From: Lichenicola cladoniae
GTDB lineage: Bacteria; Pseudomonadota; Alphaproteobacteria; Acetobacterales; Acetobacteraceae
DNA length: 64,000 nucleotides
NCBI RefSeq assembly: GCF_013201075.1
Contig: NZ_CP053708.1
Span: forward strand, 3,787,501-3,851,500
Direction: 5' to 3'
A model generated the notes under the pieces. That model ran no database searches and was not told the origin of the DNA. It saw only the letters and a list, made by a program, of their open reading frames with translations. The position numbers and the translations under genes are program-made. Below are positions 25,998 through 33,501 of the stretch, one piece after another; within the stretch, counting starts at the first letter, position 1, and each line of letters opens with the position of its first letter.

Positions 25998-26072
25998 GTG
26001 TCTCATTGCCTGACAAAGGCTCCACGCGGAGCGACCCGGATGGCCCCCTTCTCCATCGAAAAGGCGGTCTGA
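25998..26072 (+). CDS. 24-codon ORF with an exceptionally strong Shine-Dalgarno site
   Basis: GTG 25998 to TGA 26070-26072 encodes 24 residues, beginning MSHCLTKAPRGATR and ending MAPFSIEKAV. The GTG is preceded at 25985-25997 by GGAGGTGATCCAG, 13 bases (14 with the preceding A) complementary to the 3' end of 16S rRNA, well beyond a normal ribosome site. A GCTCC/GGAGC hairpin lies within the ORF (26019-26032) and an intrinsic terminator follows 36 bases after the stop, so the unit appears to be transcribed only for this peptide or its RNA. The peptide is basic and neither a signal nor a membrane peptide. I do not recognise it. Confidence 0.6.
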   Translation: MSHCLTKAPRGATRMAPFSIEKAV

Positions 26073-26107
26073 CCGACCCTCTGCAGTGACAAGCCGCAGA
26101 CAATGCG

Positions 26108-26138
26108 AAGGCTCCGGGGGAAATCCCCGGAGCCTTTT
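26108..26138 (+). terminator. Rho-independent terminator after the tiny ORF
   Basis: GGCTCCGGGG (26110-26119) pairs perfectly with CCCCGGAGCC (26125-26134), extended by an AA/TT pair at each side, with a 5-base loop and a following TTTT then CATTTTG. The T run is on the plus strand, so it terminates the unit carrying the 24-codon ORF rather than the minus-strand P450 gene. Confidence 0.9.
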
Positions 26139-26149
26139 CATTTTGTGCG

Positions 26150-27577
26150 CTAGCTACGCCGGTCGGTCAGCCGGAACCGGACGGCACGATCGGGCTGCGT
26201 CGTGACCAGGCCGCGTGGCACCACGGTAGACGATCCGGCGAAGCTCAGCCGGAACCGTGCCAGCAGCCGCGCCAGCACCAGGGTTCCTTCGGCGAGCGCG
26301 AACTGCGCGCCGACACAGATGCGCGGTCCCGCACCGAACGGCATGTAGACCATCCGGTCCGGCACCGGTGCACCGGCCAGGAACCGGGACGAATCGAAGC
26401 GGTCCGGGTCGGTCCAATGACTCTCGTGCCGGTGCAGGATCCAGGGCGAAATAGTGACCACGGTGCCGGGATCGACCTGATGACCGGCGATGGTATCGGC
26501 CTCCTTCGCCTGTCGCACGATCAGGTAGGCCGGTGGGTACAGGCGAAGCGCCTCGTCGAGAAAGGCGCGGGTCAGCTTGAGTTTCGGAAGCGCCGAAGCG
26601 GCTCCATCCGGTGACAGGTCGAGGGCGCTCGCTTCGGCGGCGATCGCGTCCTGATATTCGGGCAGGCGGGCTGCCGCGTAGCAGGCCCAGAACAGGCTGA
26701 CGGCGGTGGTCTCGTGCCCGGCCAGGATCAGCGTCGAGACCTCGTCGCGCATCAGCTCATGGCTGAAGCCCTGGCCGGTTTCGGGATCGCGCGCCTGCCT
26801 GAGCAGGTCGAACAGGTCGCGTGGCGCATCGTCGGGAACAGCGGCGTCCTGTTCCGTGCGGGCGGCGATGATCCGGTCCATCAGGGCCAGCCAGTCGGCG
26901 CGGAAGCTGGCACGGCCACGATCGAGCGGCGTCGTCCAGCCGTCCGGCAACAGCATGTCGAACAGCCCGACCTTGGCGTAGTCGCGGGCGTAGCGGACCA
27001 GCAGGCCGCGCAACGCATCGCCGAACCGGCCCATCTCCAGCGAGAACATCGACTGTCCGGCGATATCGAGAGTGAGCCGCTGCAGCACCGGCATCAGCTC
27101 GAACGAGCCCGCGCCGCGGGAGGCGAGTTCCTGCTCGGCCGACTGCGTCACCGACACGATGTGGCGGACCAGGATCGGCAGCACGCGGGGTGCCAGGGCC
27201 GGCGCGATCACCCGGCGCTGATGCCGCCAGGCCTCGCCCTCGGCCAGGAACAGGCCCTCGCCGAGCACCGGCTGCAGCACCCGGCGGGTCGGCGCGCCGC
27301 GCACGTAGTTCTCGTGGTTGCCCAGCAAGACATGCCGGATCGCGGCGGGATCGTTCAGCAGGAGTTGCTTGCTGCCCAGGAACGACCCCGGCAGGATCAG
27401 CTCGCGATAGGCCGGCGCCCCCCAGAGCTCGAGCGGATTGCGGCGCAGCACCAGGAAAGATTCCGGCTGGCTGCGAATCCGCGTCGGCAGCGGCGGTTTC
27501 GGCAGATGGGCACCGGTGCGAGGGAAGACGGCTCTGGGGAGAGCGGGCCGTGTGGGAGCGAGAAGTGTGTCCTGCAT
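26150..27577 (-). CDS. Cytochrome P450
   Basis: Heme monooxygenase of 475 residues, soluble in character with no membrane anchor. The I-helix oxygen-activation motif is AGHETT (about residue 283), the K-helix ExxR is EALR, and the heme-ligand loop is FGAGPRICVG with Cys near 421. The PERF-region counterpart is DRFDSSRF. It may hydroxylate a fatty acid, terpenoid or xenobiotic; the substrate is not evident. No ferredoxin or reductase gene is adjacent, so electrons must come from elsewhere. It lies downstream of an isolated nuoM on the same strand with a 55-base gap. Confidence 0.93.
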   Translation of the reverse strand: MQDTLLAPTRPALPRAVFPRTGAHLPKPPLPTRIRSQPESFLVLRRNPLELWGAPAYRELILPGSFLGSKQLLLNDPAAIRHVLLGNHENYVRGAPTRRVLQPVLGEGLFLAEGEAWRHQRRVIAPALAPRVLPILVRHIVSVTQSAEQELASRGAGSFELMPVLQRLTLDIAGQSMFSLEMGRFGDALRGLLVRYARDYAKVGLFDMLLPDGWTTPLDRGRASFRADWLALMDRIIAARTEQDAAVPDDAPRDLFDLLRQARDPETGQGFSHELMRDEVSTLILAGHETTAVSLFWACYAAARLPEYQDAIAAEASALDLSPDGAASALPKLKLTRAFLDEALRLYPPAYLIVRQAKEADTIAGHQVDPGTVVTISPWILHRHESHWTDPDRFDSSRFLAGAPVPDRMVYMPFGAGPRICVGAQFALAEGTLVLARLLARFRLSFAGSSTVVPRGLVTTQPDRAVRFRLTDRRS

Positions 27578-27632
27578 CCCTCACACATGGAGGCCAGGAT
27601 ACCTCGCGGGAAGAGCCGGCCCGGCTTTCGGA

Positions 27633-29150
27633 CTAACCGTGATCGGCGCTTGCACCCGGGGCCACCGGCGCCTGGACGCTCGAGGCGGCGATGGCTGTCA
27701 CCGCCGGGTCGAACACGCGGGTGAAAGACGAGGGATAGATACCCATCCACAAGGTGATAGCGGCCAGCGGGACCAGCATCGCGATCTCGCGTGGGGTCAG
27801 GTCACGGAGCACGCCGGCAAAATCCCCGGCAGCGCCGCGTGCACCGTCAAACATCACCCGTCGATACAGGACCAGCATGTAGACGGCGCCCAGGATCATC
27901 GCCAATCCGGACAGCAGCGCCACCCAAAAGCCGACATGGATCGCGCCGATCATAACCAGCAATTCGCCGACGAAGCTTCCGGTGCCGGGCAGGCCGATAT
28001 TGGCCATGGCGAACAGCATCGCGAGCGCCGCCAGGACCGGCATCCGGCCGGCGATGCCGCCGAAGCCGGTCACCGCATGGGTGCCGGTGCGGCTGGACAG
28101 GATCGCCACGATGAAGAACAGGGCGGCGATGATAATGCCGTGCGACAGCATGACGAACACCGCGCCGTCGATGCCGGTGGCGTTCAGGGTGAACAGCCCG
28201 ACCAGTACCAGACCCATGTGCGAGAACGACGAGTAGGCAATCATCCGCTTCATGTCGGTCTGGGCGAGCGCTACCATCGCGGCATAGATCACCGCCACGA
28301 TGCCGAGCGCGATCATCAGCGGCGCGTAGCGATGCGACGCATCGGGCAGCATCGAGATCACGAAGCGCAGGAACCCGTAAGCGCCGGCCTTGGCCAGCAC
28401 GCCGGACAGCATCGCGGTCGCCGCGGACGGTGCCTCGGTATAGGCGTCGGGCAGCCAGCCATGCAGCGGGAACAGCGGCAGCTTCACGCCGAACGCCAGC
28501 ACCAGGCCCAGGAACATCCAGCCCTGCACGGCGGGTGCGAAATGGGTGTGCAGCAGCACCGGAATGTCGGTGGTGCCGGTGATGTGCCACATCGCCAGCA
28601 GCGCCAGCAGCATGAACAGCGAGCCGCCGAAGGTGAACAGGAAGAACTTGATCGACGCGTAGACGCGCTTCGGTCCGCCCCAGATGCCGATCAGCAGCGA
28701 GCCTGGGATCAGCGTGGCTTCGTAGAAGACGTAGAACAGGACGAAATCGAGCGACGAGAACAGGCCGATCAGCGTCGTTTCCAGCAGCAGCAGCGCGATC
28801 AGGTAGTCGCGGATCCGGCTGAGGCCGGCAGGCCAGCTCGCCAGGATCGAGACCGGGGTGATCGCCGCGGTCAGCACCACGAACAGCAGGCTGATCCCGT
28901 CCAGGCCCAGATGATAGGAAATGCCGAAGCCCGGCACCCAGTCGGCATGGTCCTCGAACTGGAAGCCAGGCTGCCTGGGGACGAAGCGTATCCAGAGGAT
29001 GACCGAGAGCAGCAGCACCAGCAGCGAGGTGCCGAGTGCAACCCAGCGACTCGTTCGCTCGACGAACGCGGCATCGCCGCGGATCGCCAGCATGGCGAGC
29101 GCCCCGACGAGGGGGAGGAAGGTGAGAATCGTCAGCAAAGGCAGGTGCAC
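27633..29150 (-). CDS. nuoM: NADH-quinone oxidoreductase subunit M (NuoM-like), isolated from the nuo operon
   Basis: Antiporter-like membrane subunit of complex I, 505 residues with about 14 membrane helices. It keeps the essential glutamate in FYVFYEATLIPGSLLIGIWG and the signature PLHGWLPDAYTEAPSAATAM followed by LAKAGAYGFLRF, which contains the proton-channel lysine. GTG 29150 places the start as in family members (HLPLLTILTFLPLVGA); a TTG at 29207 would add 19 residues. The neighbours are a P450 and a toxin-antitoxin module, not nuoL or nuoN, so this is either a second copy or a rearranged subunit gene. Confidence 0.88.
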   Translation of the reverse strand: MHLPLLTILTFLPLVGALAMLAIRGDAAFVERTSRWVALGTSLLVLLLSVILWIRFVPRQPGFQFEDHADWVPGFGISYHLGLDGISLLFVVLTAAITPVSILASWPAGLSRIRDYLIALLLLETTLIGLFSSLDFVLFYVFYEATLIPGSLLIGIWGGPKRVYASIKFFLFTFGGSLFMLLALLAMWHITGTTDIPVLLHTHFAPAVQGWMFLGLVLAFGVKLPLFPLHGWLPDAYTEAPSAATAMLSGVLAKAGAYGFLRFVISMLPDASHRYAPLMIALGIVAVIYAAMVALAQTDMKRMIAYSSFSHMGLVLVGLFTLNATGIDGAVFVMLSHGIIIAALFFIVAILSSRTGTHAVTGFGGIAGRMPVLAALAMLFAMANIGLPGTGSFVGELLVMIGAIHVGFWVALLSGLAMILGAVYMLVLYRRVMFDGARGAAGDFAGVLRDLTPREIAMLVPLAAITLWMGIYPSSFTRVFDPAVTAIAASSVQAPVAPGASADHG

Positions 29151-29262
29151 GGATTTTGTCGTCCCGAACGTCAGGCCGGCCGTCCGTGGCACCGGCGAGG
29201 CAGGCAATGCATCCTAGGCTGCGTCGCTGCACTGCACCAGAGGCCGTGCCGCATGCCGATGC

Positions 29263-29303
29263 TTGCTCCGGTCGAGCTAAAAGGATATACAAGTTATATA
29301 TCC
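29263..29303 (+). promoter_or_regulatory. vapBC promoter with palindromic operator
   Basis: TTGCTC (29263-29268) and TATACA (29286-29291) with a 17-base spacer form a promoter. A perfect inverted repeat, GGATATA (29283-29289) and TATATCC (29297-29303) with a 7-base spacer, overlaps the -10. This is the layout of an autorepressed VapBC operator. Confidence 0.65.
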
Positions 29304-29321
29304 CAAGAGGGCGTTGTTGGA

Positions 29322-29540
29322 ATGCGTACGAAGTTGTTCCTGTCGAACCGCTCGCAGGCCGTTCGCCTGCCGAAAGCCGTTGCTTTCCCCGGCACCGTTA
29401 CGGAAGTCGCGATCGTTCGAGATGGGGTCCGGCGGATCATCGTGCCGGCCGATGCCACCTGGGATGATTTCTTCGAAGCTGCAGGTGTCGATCTCGGCCC
29501 GCGCACGCAACCGGCGCATCAGCAACGCGAGCCGTTCTGA
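29322..29540 (+). CDS. vapB: VapB-type antitoxin
   Basis: A 72-residue antitoxin. The N-terminal half is a SpoVT/AbrB-like DNA-binding fold (TKLFLSNRSQAVRLPKAVAF, then EVAIVRDG and RRIIVP), which dimerises on the operator. The C-terminal half (DATWDDFFEAAGVDL) is the flexible segment expected to wrap and inhibit the toxin. It is followed by the VapC gene after 9 bases. The start is ATG 29322, inside a frame that is open far upstream but meaningless there. The pair probably autorepresses through the palindrome upstream. Confidence 0.9.
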   Translation: MRTKLFLSNRSQAVRLPKAVAFPGTVTEVAIVRDGVRRIIVPADATWDDFFEAAGVDLGPRTQPAHQQREPF

Positions 29541-29549
29541 GCCATCGGC

Positions 29550-29960
29550 ATGCTGCGCTACATGCTCGACACCAACCTGTGCATCCGGGTCATCCGTGAC
29601 CGTCCTGCCTGGTTGCGACCTCGCTTCAACGCCGAGGCAGCAGGATTATGCCTGTCGAGCGTGGTTTTGTATGAACTGCTCTACGGTGCGGAACGATCCG
29701 CGCGGCCGGCGGAGACGAGACAGCAGGTCGAACGGTTCGCATCGCGGCTAACCCTGCTGCCGTTCGATGACGAGGCTGCCGCGCACAGCGCGATCATAAG
29801 GGCCGAGCTGGAACGGCAAAGTCATGTGATCGGCCCCTATGACCTGATGATCGCAGGCCACGCGCGTAGCCGCGGGCTGGTCGTGGTCACCGGCAACCTC
29901 GTCGAATTCCAGTGCGTCGCCGGATTGCGATCCGAGGACTGGCTGCACGAGGCAAGTTGA
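29550..29960 (+). CDS. vapC: VapC-type PIN-domain toxin
   Basis: A 136-residue PIN-domain ribonuclease, expected to cleave tRNA or rRNA when released from its antitoxin. Acidic residues of the metal site are visible: Asp7 (MLDTN), Glu42 (LYELLYG) and Asp98 (GPYDLMIAGHA). The fourth position lies in VTGNLVEF, where the usual TNN/TDN reads TGN. The C-terminal GLRSEDW is typical. The length is normal and the gene appears intact. Its stop is only 2 bases from that of the convergent mutL. Confidence 0.93.
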   Translation: MLRYMLDTNLCIRVIRDRPAWLRPRFNAEAAGLCLSSVVLYELLYGAERSARPAETRQQVERFASRLTLLPFDDEAAAHSAIIRAELERQSHVIGPYDLMIAGHARSRGLVVVTGNLVEFQCVAGLRSEDWLHEAS

Positions 29961-29962
29961 AA

Positions 29963-31798
29963 TCAGCGCCGGCCGAACATCCGTTCGATCTCGTGCCGGC
30001 TGAGCTTCAGGTAGGTAGGGCGGCCGTGGCTGCAGGTGGCGGCGCGCGGGGTGGCTTCCATCTGCCGGAGCAGATGGTCCATCTCCTCGGCGGTCAGGCG
30101 GCGCCCGGCGCGAATGCTGCCGTGGCAGGCCATGCGGGCGATCACCGCATCGAGCCGACCGGTGAGCACGCCAGACTCGTCGGGCGTGGCCAGTTCGTCG
30201 GCGCCCAGTTCCTCGGCCAAGTCGCGCAACAAAGCTGTCGGATCGGGATTGCCGAGCAGCGCCGGCACCGCCCGCAGCAGCACCGAGCGGCCTCCGAACG
30301 ATTCGATCTCGATACCGAACGCCGACAGCGTGCCGCTGAACTCCAGCAGCCGCTCGGCATCGCGGACCGGCAGGTCGACCACTTCCGGCAGCAGCAGGCG
30401 CTGCGCCTGGATTGCGCCATCCAGATATTGCTGGCGCAGGCTTTCATGCGTCAGGCGTTCATGTGCCGCATGCTGGTCGACCAGTACCAGGCTACCGTCG
30501 CCGGCCACCGCGATCACATAGGTATCGAGCACCTGGGCAACCGCGGCGCCGAGCGGATGCGGATCGGGCTCGACCGGCGACGACCGGACCTGGGCCGGTG
30601 ACTGTGACGGCGCCGCGAACGGCTGGGCTGGAAGCATGCGGGCGGACGGCCCTGCCCCCAGCGCCAGATGCGGCTCGGCGAAACCGGTCGGCATGGCAGG
30701 TGCCGTGCGTTCCGGCGGATACCAAATCCCGTGGCCGGGCCGTCGTGGGGTCAGCAGGCCGGACTGCACGCCACCGGTTCCCGCACCGCCCCCGAGCGCC
30801 CGCCCGAGGCTGCCGATCACCAGGGAGCGCACCGAGGCCGCATCGGCATAGCGCAGCTCGGTTTTCGCCGGATGCACGTTGACGTCGAGCCGGTCCGCCG
30901 GGATGTCGACGAACAGGGCGACCACGGCATGGCGCCCTTGTTCCATGACCTGGCGATAGGCCACGCGGACGGCCGTGCGGAGCACCGGGTCGGCGACCGG
31001 GCGGCCATTGACCACGAGATACTGTCCGTTGGCGGTGGCACGATGGACCGCCGGACCGCAGGCAAACCCGGACAGCGTCATCCCGTCGCGTTCGCCTTCG
31101 ACCGGCAGCAGGCCCTGCGGACCCGCCTGCCCACCCTCGTCCGCCAGCAGGGCGGTGACCCGGGCCTCCCGCGACTGGCCGGGAAGGTCGAGCAGCACCC
31201 GGCCATCGATCTGCAGCCGGAACGCGATCCACGGCGCCGCAAGCGCGAGCCGGCGCACGATGGTTTCGGCGTGACCCGCCTCGACCCGCGGACTCTTCAG
31301 GAATTTCCGCCGCGCCGGGGTGGCGAAGAACAGGTCCTCGACCAGCACCTGCGTGCCGGGCGGGCCGGAACTGGGTTCGGCGGGATGCAGTATTCCGCCC
31401 TCGACCCTCAGCCGCCACGCCTCGCTGGCGATCCCGTCCACCGGCCGCTGCCGCGACGTCAGGCACAGGCGTGCAGCCGCGCCGATGCTGGGCAGCGCCT
31501 CGCCGCGGAAACCGAGCGTGGTGATCGACACCAGCGTGTCGTCGGTGAGTTTGGAGGTGCAGTGGCGCTCGACCGCCAGGGCGAGGTCGGTCGCGGACAT
31601 GCCGCTTCCGTCATCGACCACCTCGATCCGCTCGATCCCGCCGCCGACCAGCGACACCGCGATGCGCGTCGCGCCCGCGTCGATCGCATTCTCGACCAGT
31701 TCCTTGACCGCCGCCGCCGGCCGCTCGACCACCTCGCCCGCCGCAATCCGGTTGACCACCCGCTCCGACAAACGACGGATCGGAGACGGGGACATCAT
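29963..31798 (-). CDS. mutL: DNA mismatch repair protein MutL
   Basis: Mismatch-repair ATPase linking MutS recognition to strand incision. The 611-residue product has the GHKL motifs VENAIDAGA, DDGSGM and TLGFRGEALPSIGA, and a C-terminal dimerisation region. The late CHGSIRAGRRLTAEEM and THGRPT-like segment, written SHGRPTYLKLSRHEIERMFGR, is typical of MutL proteins with a C-terminal metal site. The start is ATG 31798, near the family start (IRRLSERVVNRIAAGEV); an in-frame GTG at 31828 would add 10 residues. Convergent with vapC, and preceded by palindromic element copy B. Confidence 0.95.
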   Translation of the reverse strand: MMSPSPIRRLSERVVNRIAAGEVVERPAAAVKELVENAIDAGATRIAVSLVGGGIERIEVVDDGSGMSATDLALAVERHCTSKLTDDTLVSITTLGFRGEALPSIGAAARLCLTSRQRPVDGIASEAWRLRVEGGILHPAEPSSGPPGTQVLVEDLFFATPARRKFLKSPRVEAGHAETIVRRLALAAPWIAFRLQIDGRVLLDLPGQSREARVTALLADEGGQAGPQGLLPVEGERDGMTLSGFACGPAVHRATANGQYLVVNGRPVADPVLRTAVRVAYRQVMEQGRHAVVALFVDIPADRLDVNVHPAKTELRYADAASVRSLVIGSLGRALGGGAGTGGVQSGLLTPRRPGHGIWYPPERTAPAMPTGFAEPHLALGAGPSARMLPAQPFAAPSQSPAQVRSSPVEPDPHPLGAAVAQVLDTYVIAVAGDGSLVLVDQHAAHERLTHESLRQQYLDGAIQAQRLLLPEVVDLPVRDAERLLEFSGTLSAFGIEIESFGGRSVLLRAVPALLGNPDPTALLRDLAEELGADELATPDESGVLTGRLDAVIARMACHGSIRAGRRLTAEEMDHLLRQMEATPRAATCSHGRPTYLKLSRHEIERMFGRR

Positions 31799-31842
31799 TG
31801 GCTGGCTGGATTGGCGATCAGTGGCCACTGCTTATCGATCGA

Positions 31843-32001
31843 GGGTCGCCCGGAAATGGGCTGTGCCGAGCGAGAGCTCCCTCTTCGGGAGCGCCCGTCG
31901 TGGCAGTCGAGAACCGGAGCGGAGCGGCCTTATCGGCCGTGAGCACCGGAAGCGCAGAATGCTGCGTCGGATCGCCGGCACGGCCCATTACCGGGCGATC
32001 C
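31843..32001. repeat. Intergenic palindromic element, copy B
   Basis: A 159-base element between mutL and bamF. The outer stem pairs 31843-31853 (GGGTCGCCCGG) with 31991-32001, has an A/A mismatch (31854/31990), then 14 bp pairing 31855-31868 (AATGGGCTGTGCCG) with 31976-31989, one wobble. Inside are GCTCCC/GGGAGC, CGGCC/GGCCG and CGCAG/CTGCG hairpins. It shares with copy A the block CTGTGCCGAG plus GAGAGCTCCC and the right-side block TCGCCGGCAC, while other stem positions differ with pairing kept. The right arm ends 1 base before the bamF stop codon. Confidence 0.8.
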
Positions 32002-32002
32002 G

Positions 32003-32545
32003 CTAGAAGAGGCGATCGAAGAAGCCGGGCTTGCTCACCTTGACGGTCGGCGTGGCACCGACGGTCGGGCTGCGACCGAGGGCAGAGTTCTCCTGCAGGC
32101 GCTGGCGCTCGGCGGTCGCATCGACCACTTCGCCGGCCTGGCCGCCCTTCCAGAACATCAGCTCGTTGACGAAGCCCTGGCTCGGATGGTCGAGACCACC
32201 GGTCGCAGGCTGGCTGCTGGCCTGGTCGGCTCCGGCGACGAGTGCCTGCTGGCCGGTGCTTGTGGCGCCGTTGGCACCCTGCAGCGCCACGTTCGGGGCC
32301 AGCGTCTCGAGCGCCTGGGTCTGGCTGCTCTGTTCCTGCGGCCGTTCCGCACCGGGCGTCGGCTGGTTCAGGGCGGCGGTCGGCGGCATCGACAGCGGTG
32401 CCCGCGTGGTGACGGTGAATTCGTCCGGGGCGGTCCGGATCATGCCAAAATCGCGCTCGATCTGCTCCCCGGTGCAAGCGGAGAGCATGGAGCCGGCTGC
32501 CACGAGGGCAGCCAGCAGGACGACACGGTTCTGGAGCACGGACAT
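32003..32545 (-). CDS. bamF: DUF3035 lipoprotein, BamF-like
   Basis: Outer-membrane lipoprotein resembling BamF, an alphaproteobacterial component of the beta-barrel assembly machine. The 180-residue product has lipobox LSAC and the DUF3035 core APDEFTVTTRAPLSMPP. The Gln/Ala-rich remainder ends with GFFDRLF. ATG 32545 follows AGG at 6 bases; an upstream in-frame ATG (32584) is less likely. In many alphaproteobacteria this gene follows lspA; here an aldo-keto reductase lies between them. Its 3' end abuts palindromic copy B. Confidence 0.8.
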   Translation of the reverse strand: MSVLQNRVVLLAALVAAGSMLSACTGEQIERDFGMIRTAPDEFTVTTRAPLSMPPTAALNQPTPGAERPQEQSSQTQALETLAPNVALQGANGATSTGQQALVAGADQASSQPATGGLDHPSQGFVNELMFWKGGQAGEVVDATAERQRLQENSALGRSPTVGATPTVKVSKPGFFDRLF

Positions 32546-32618
32546 GCTGGCCTCATAGGATGGAAACACCCCTCGGGCAAGCATCGTGCCGTATCAACGG
32601 CAACTCCTGCAACAGGCG

Positions 32619-33437
32619 CTAGAAGGTGTTCGGGTCCGGCCCGATCCGCCGGCCGCTCTCGAGGCTGCGCATCTGCTCCATGTCGTCATCCGACAGCGCG
32701 AAGTCGAAGATGTCGATGTTCTCGGCGATCCGCGACGGCGTGATCGATTTCGGGATCGCCACGATGCCGCGCTGCATGTGCCAGCGCAGCACGATCTGCG
32801 CCGGGGTGCGTTCGTGCTTCGCCGCCAGTTCCATGATGACCGGTGCATCGAGCTCGCCCTGGGCCAGCGGGCTCCAGGCCTCGGTGACGATGCCGTGCGC
32901 TTTATGAAATTCGTGAAGCTCGTTCTGCGGCAGGGTCGGATGCAGCTCGATCTGGTTGACCGCGGGTACGATCGCGGTTTCGGCCAGCAGTCGCTCCAGG
33001 TGAGGCACCTGGAAATTGGACACGCCGATCGCCCGGGCCCGGCCCTCCTGCTTGAGCTTCTCGAAGGCGCGCCAGGTATCGAGATACTTGTCCAGCGCCG
33101 GCTTGGGCCAATGGATCAGATAGAGGTCGACATAGTCGAGGCCGAGCCGCGCCAGGCTGGCATCGAACGCCTTCAGCGTGGCCTCGTAACCCTGGTCGTC
33201 GTTCCACAGCTTGGTGGTGATGAACAACTCGTCGCGCTCGATGCCGGACTTGGCGATCGCCTGGCCGACGCCCTGCTCGTTCCGGTAGATCATCGCGGTG
33301 TCGATGGAGCGGTAGCCAGCATCAAGTGCCAGCCCGACGGCCTTCTCGGCCTCGTCGGCGCCGACCTTGAACACGCCGTACCCGAGTTGCGGGATCGCGT
33401 TGCCCTGGCTCAGGCTGATGGTCGGGACATGCGGCAT
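32619..33437 (-). CDS. Aldo/keto reductase (2,5-diketo-D-gluconate reductase-like)
   Basis: NADPH-dependent carbonyl reductase of 272 residues with a TIM-barrel fold. The catalytic tetrad is visible: Asp and Tyr in SIDTAMIYRNE, Lys in ITTKLWND and His in LIHWP. The cofactor region IPKSITPSRIAEN is near the C terminus. The closest characterised group is DkgA/DkgB and related reductases, which accept 2,5-diketogluconate and methylglyoxal; sugar-acid reduction would fit an acetic acid bacterium but is not demonstrated. ATG 33437 has GGAG 9 bases upstream, better than the GTG at 33479. Confidence 0.92.
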   Translation of the reverse strand: MPHVPTISLSQGNAIPQLGYGVFKVGADEAEKAVGLALDAGYRSIDTAMIYRNEQGVGQAIAKSGIERDELFITTKLWNDDQGYEATLKAFDASLARLGLDYVDLYLIHWPKPALDKYLDTWRAFEKLKQEGRARAIGVSNFQVPHLERLLAETAIVPAVNQIELHPTLPQNELHEFHKAHGIVTEAWSPLAQGELDAPVIMELAAKHERTPAQIVLRWHMQRGIVAIPKSITPSRIAENIDIFDFALSDDDMEQMRSLESGRRIGPDPNTF

Positions 33438-33501
33438 GGACTGGTGCTCCGGCGTGCTGGTCTGGACGGGTGTCGTCACAACAGCGCAGGCGGCCCGGCG
33501 T

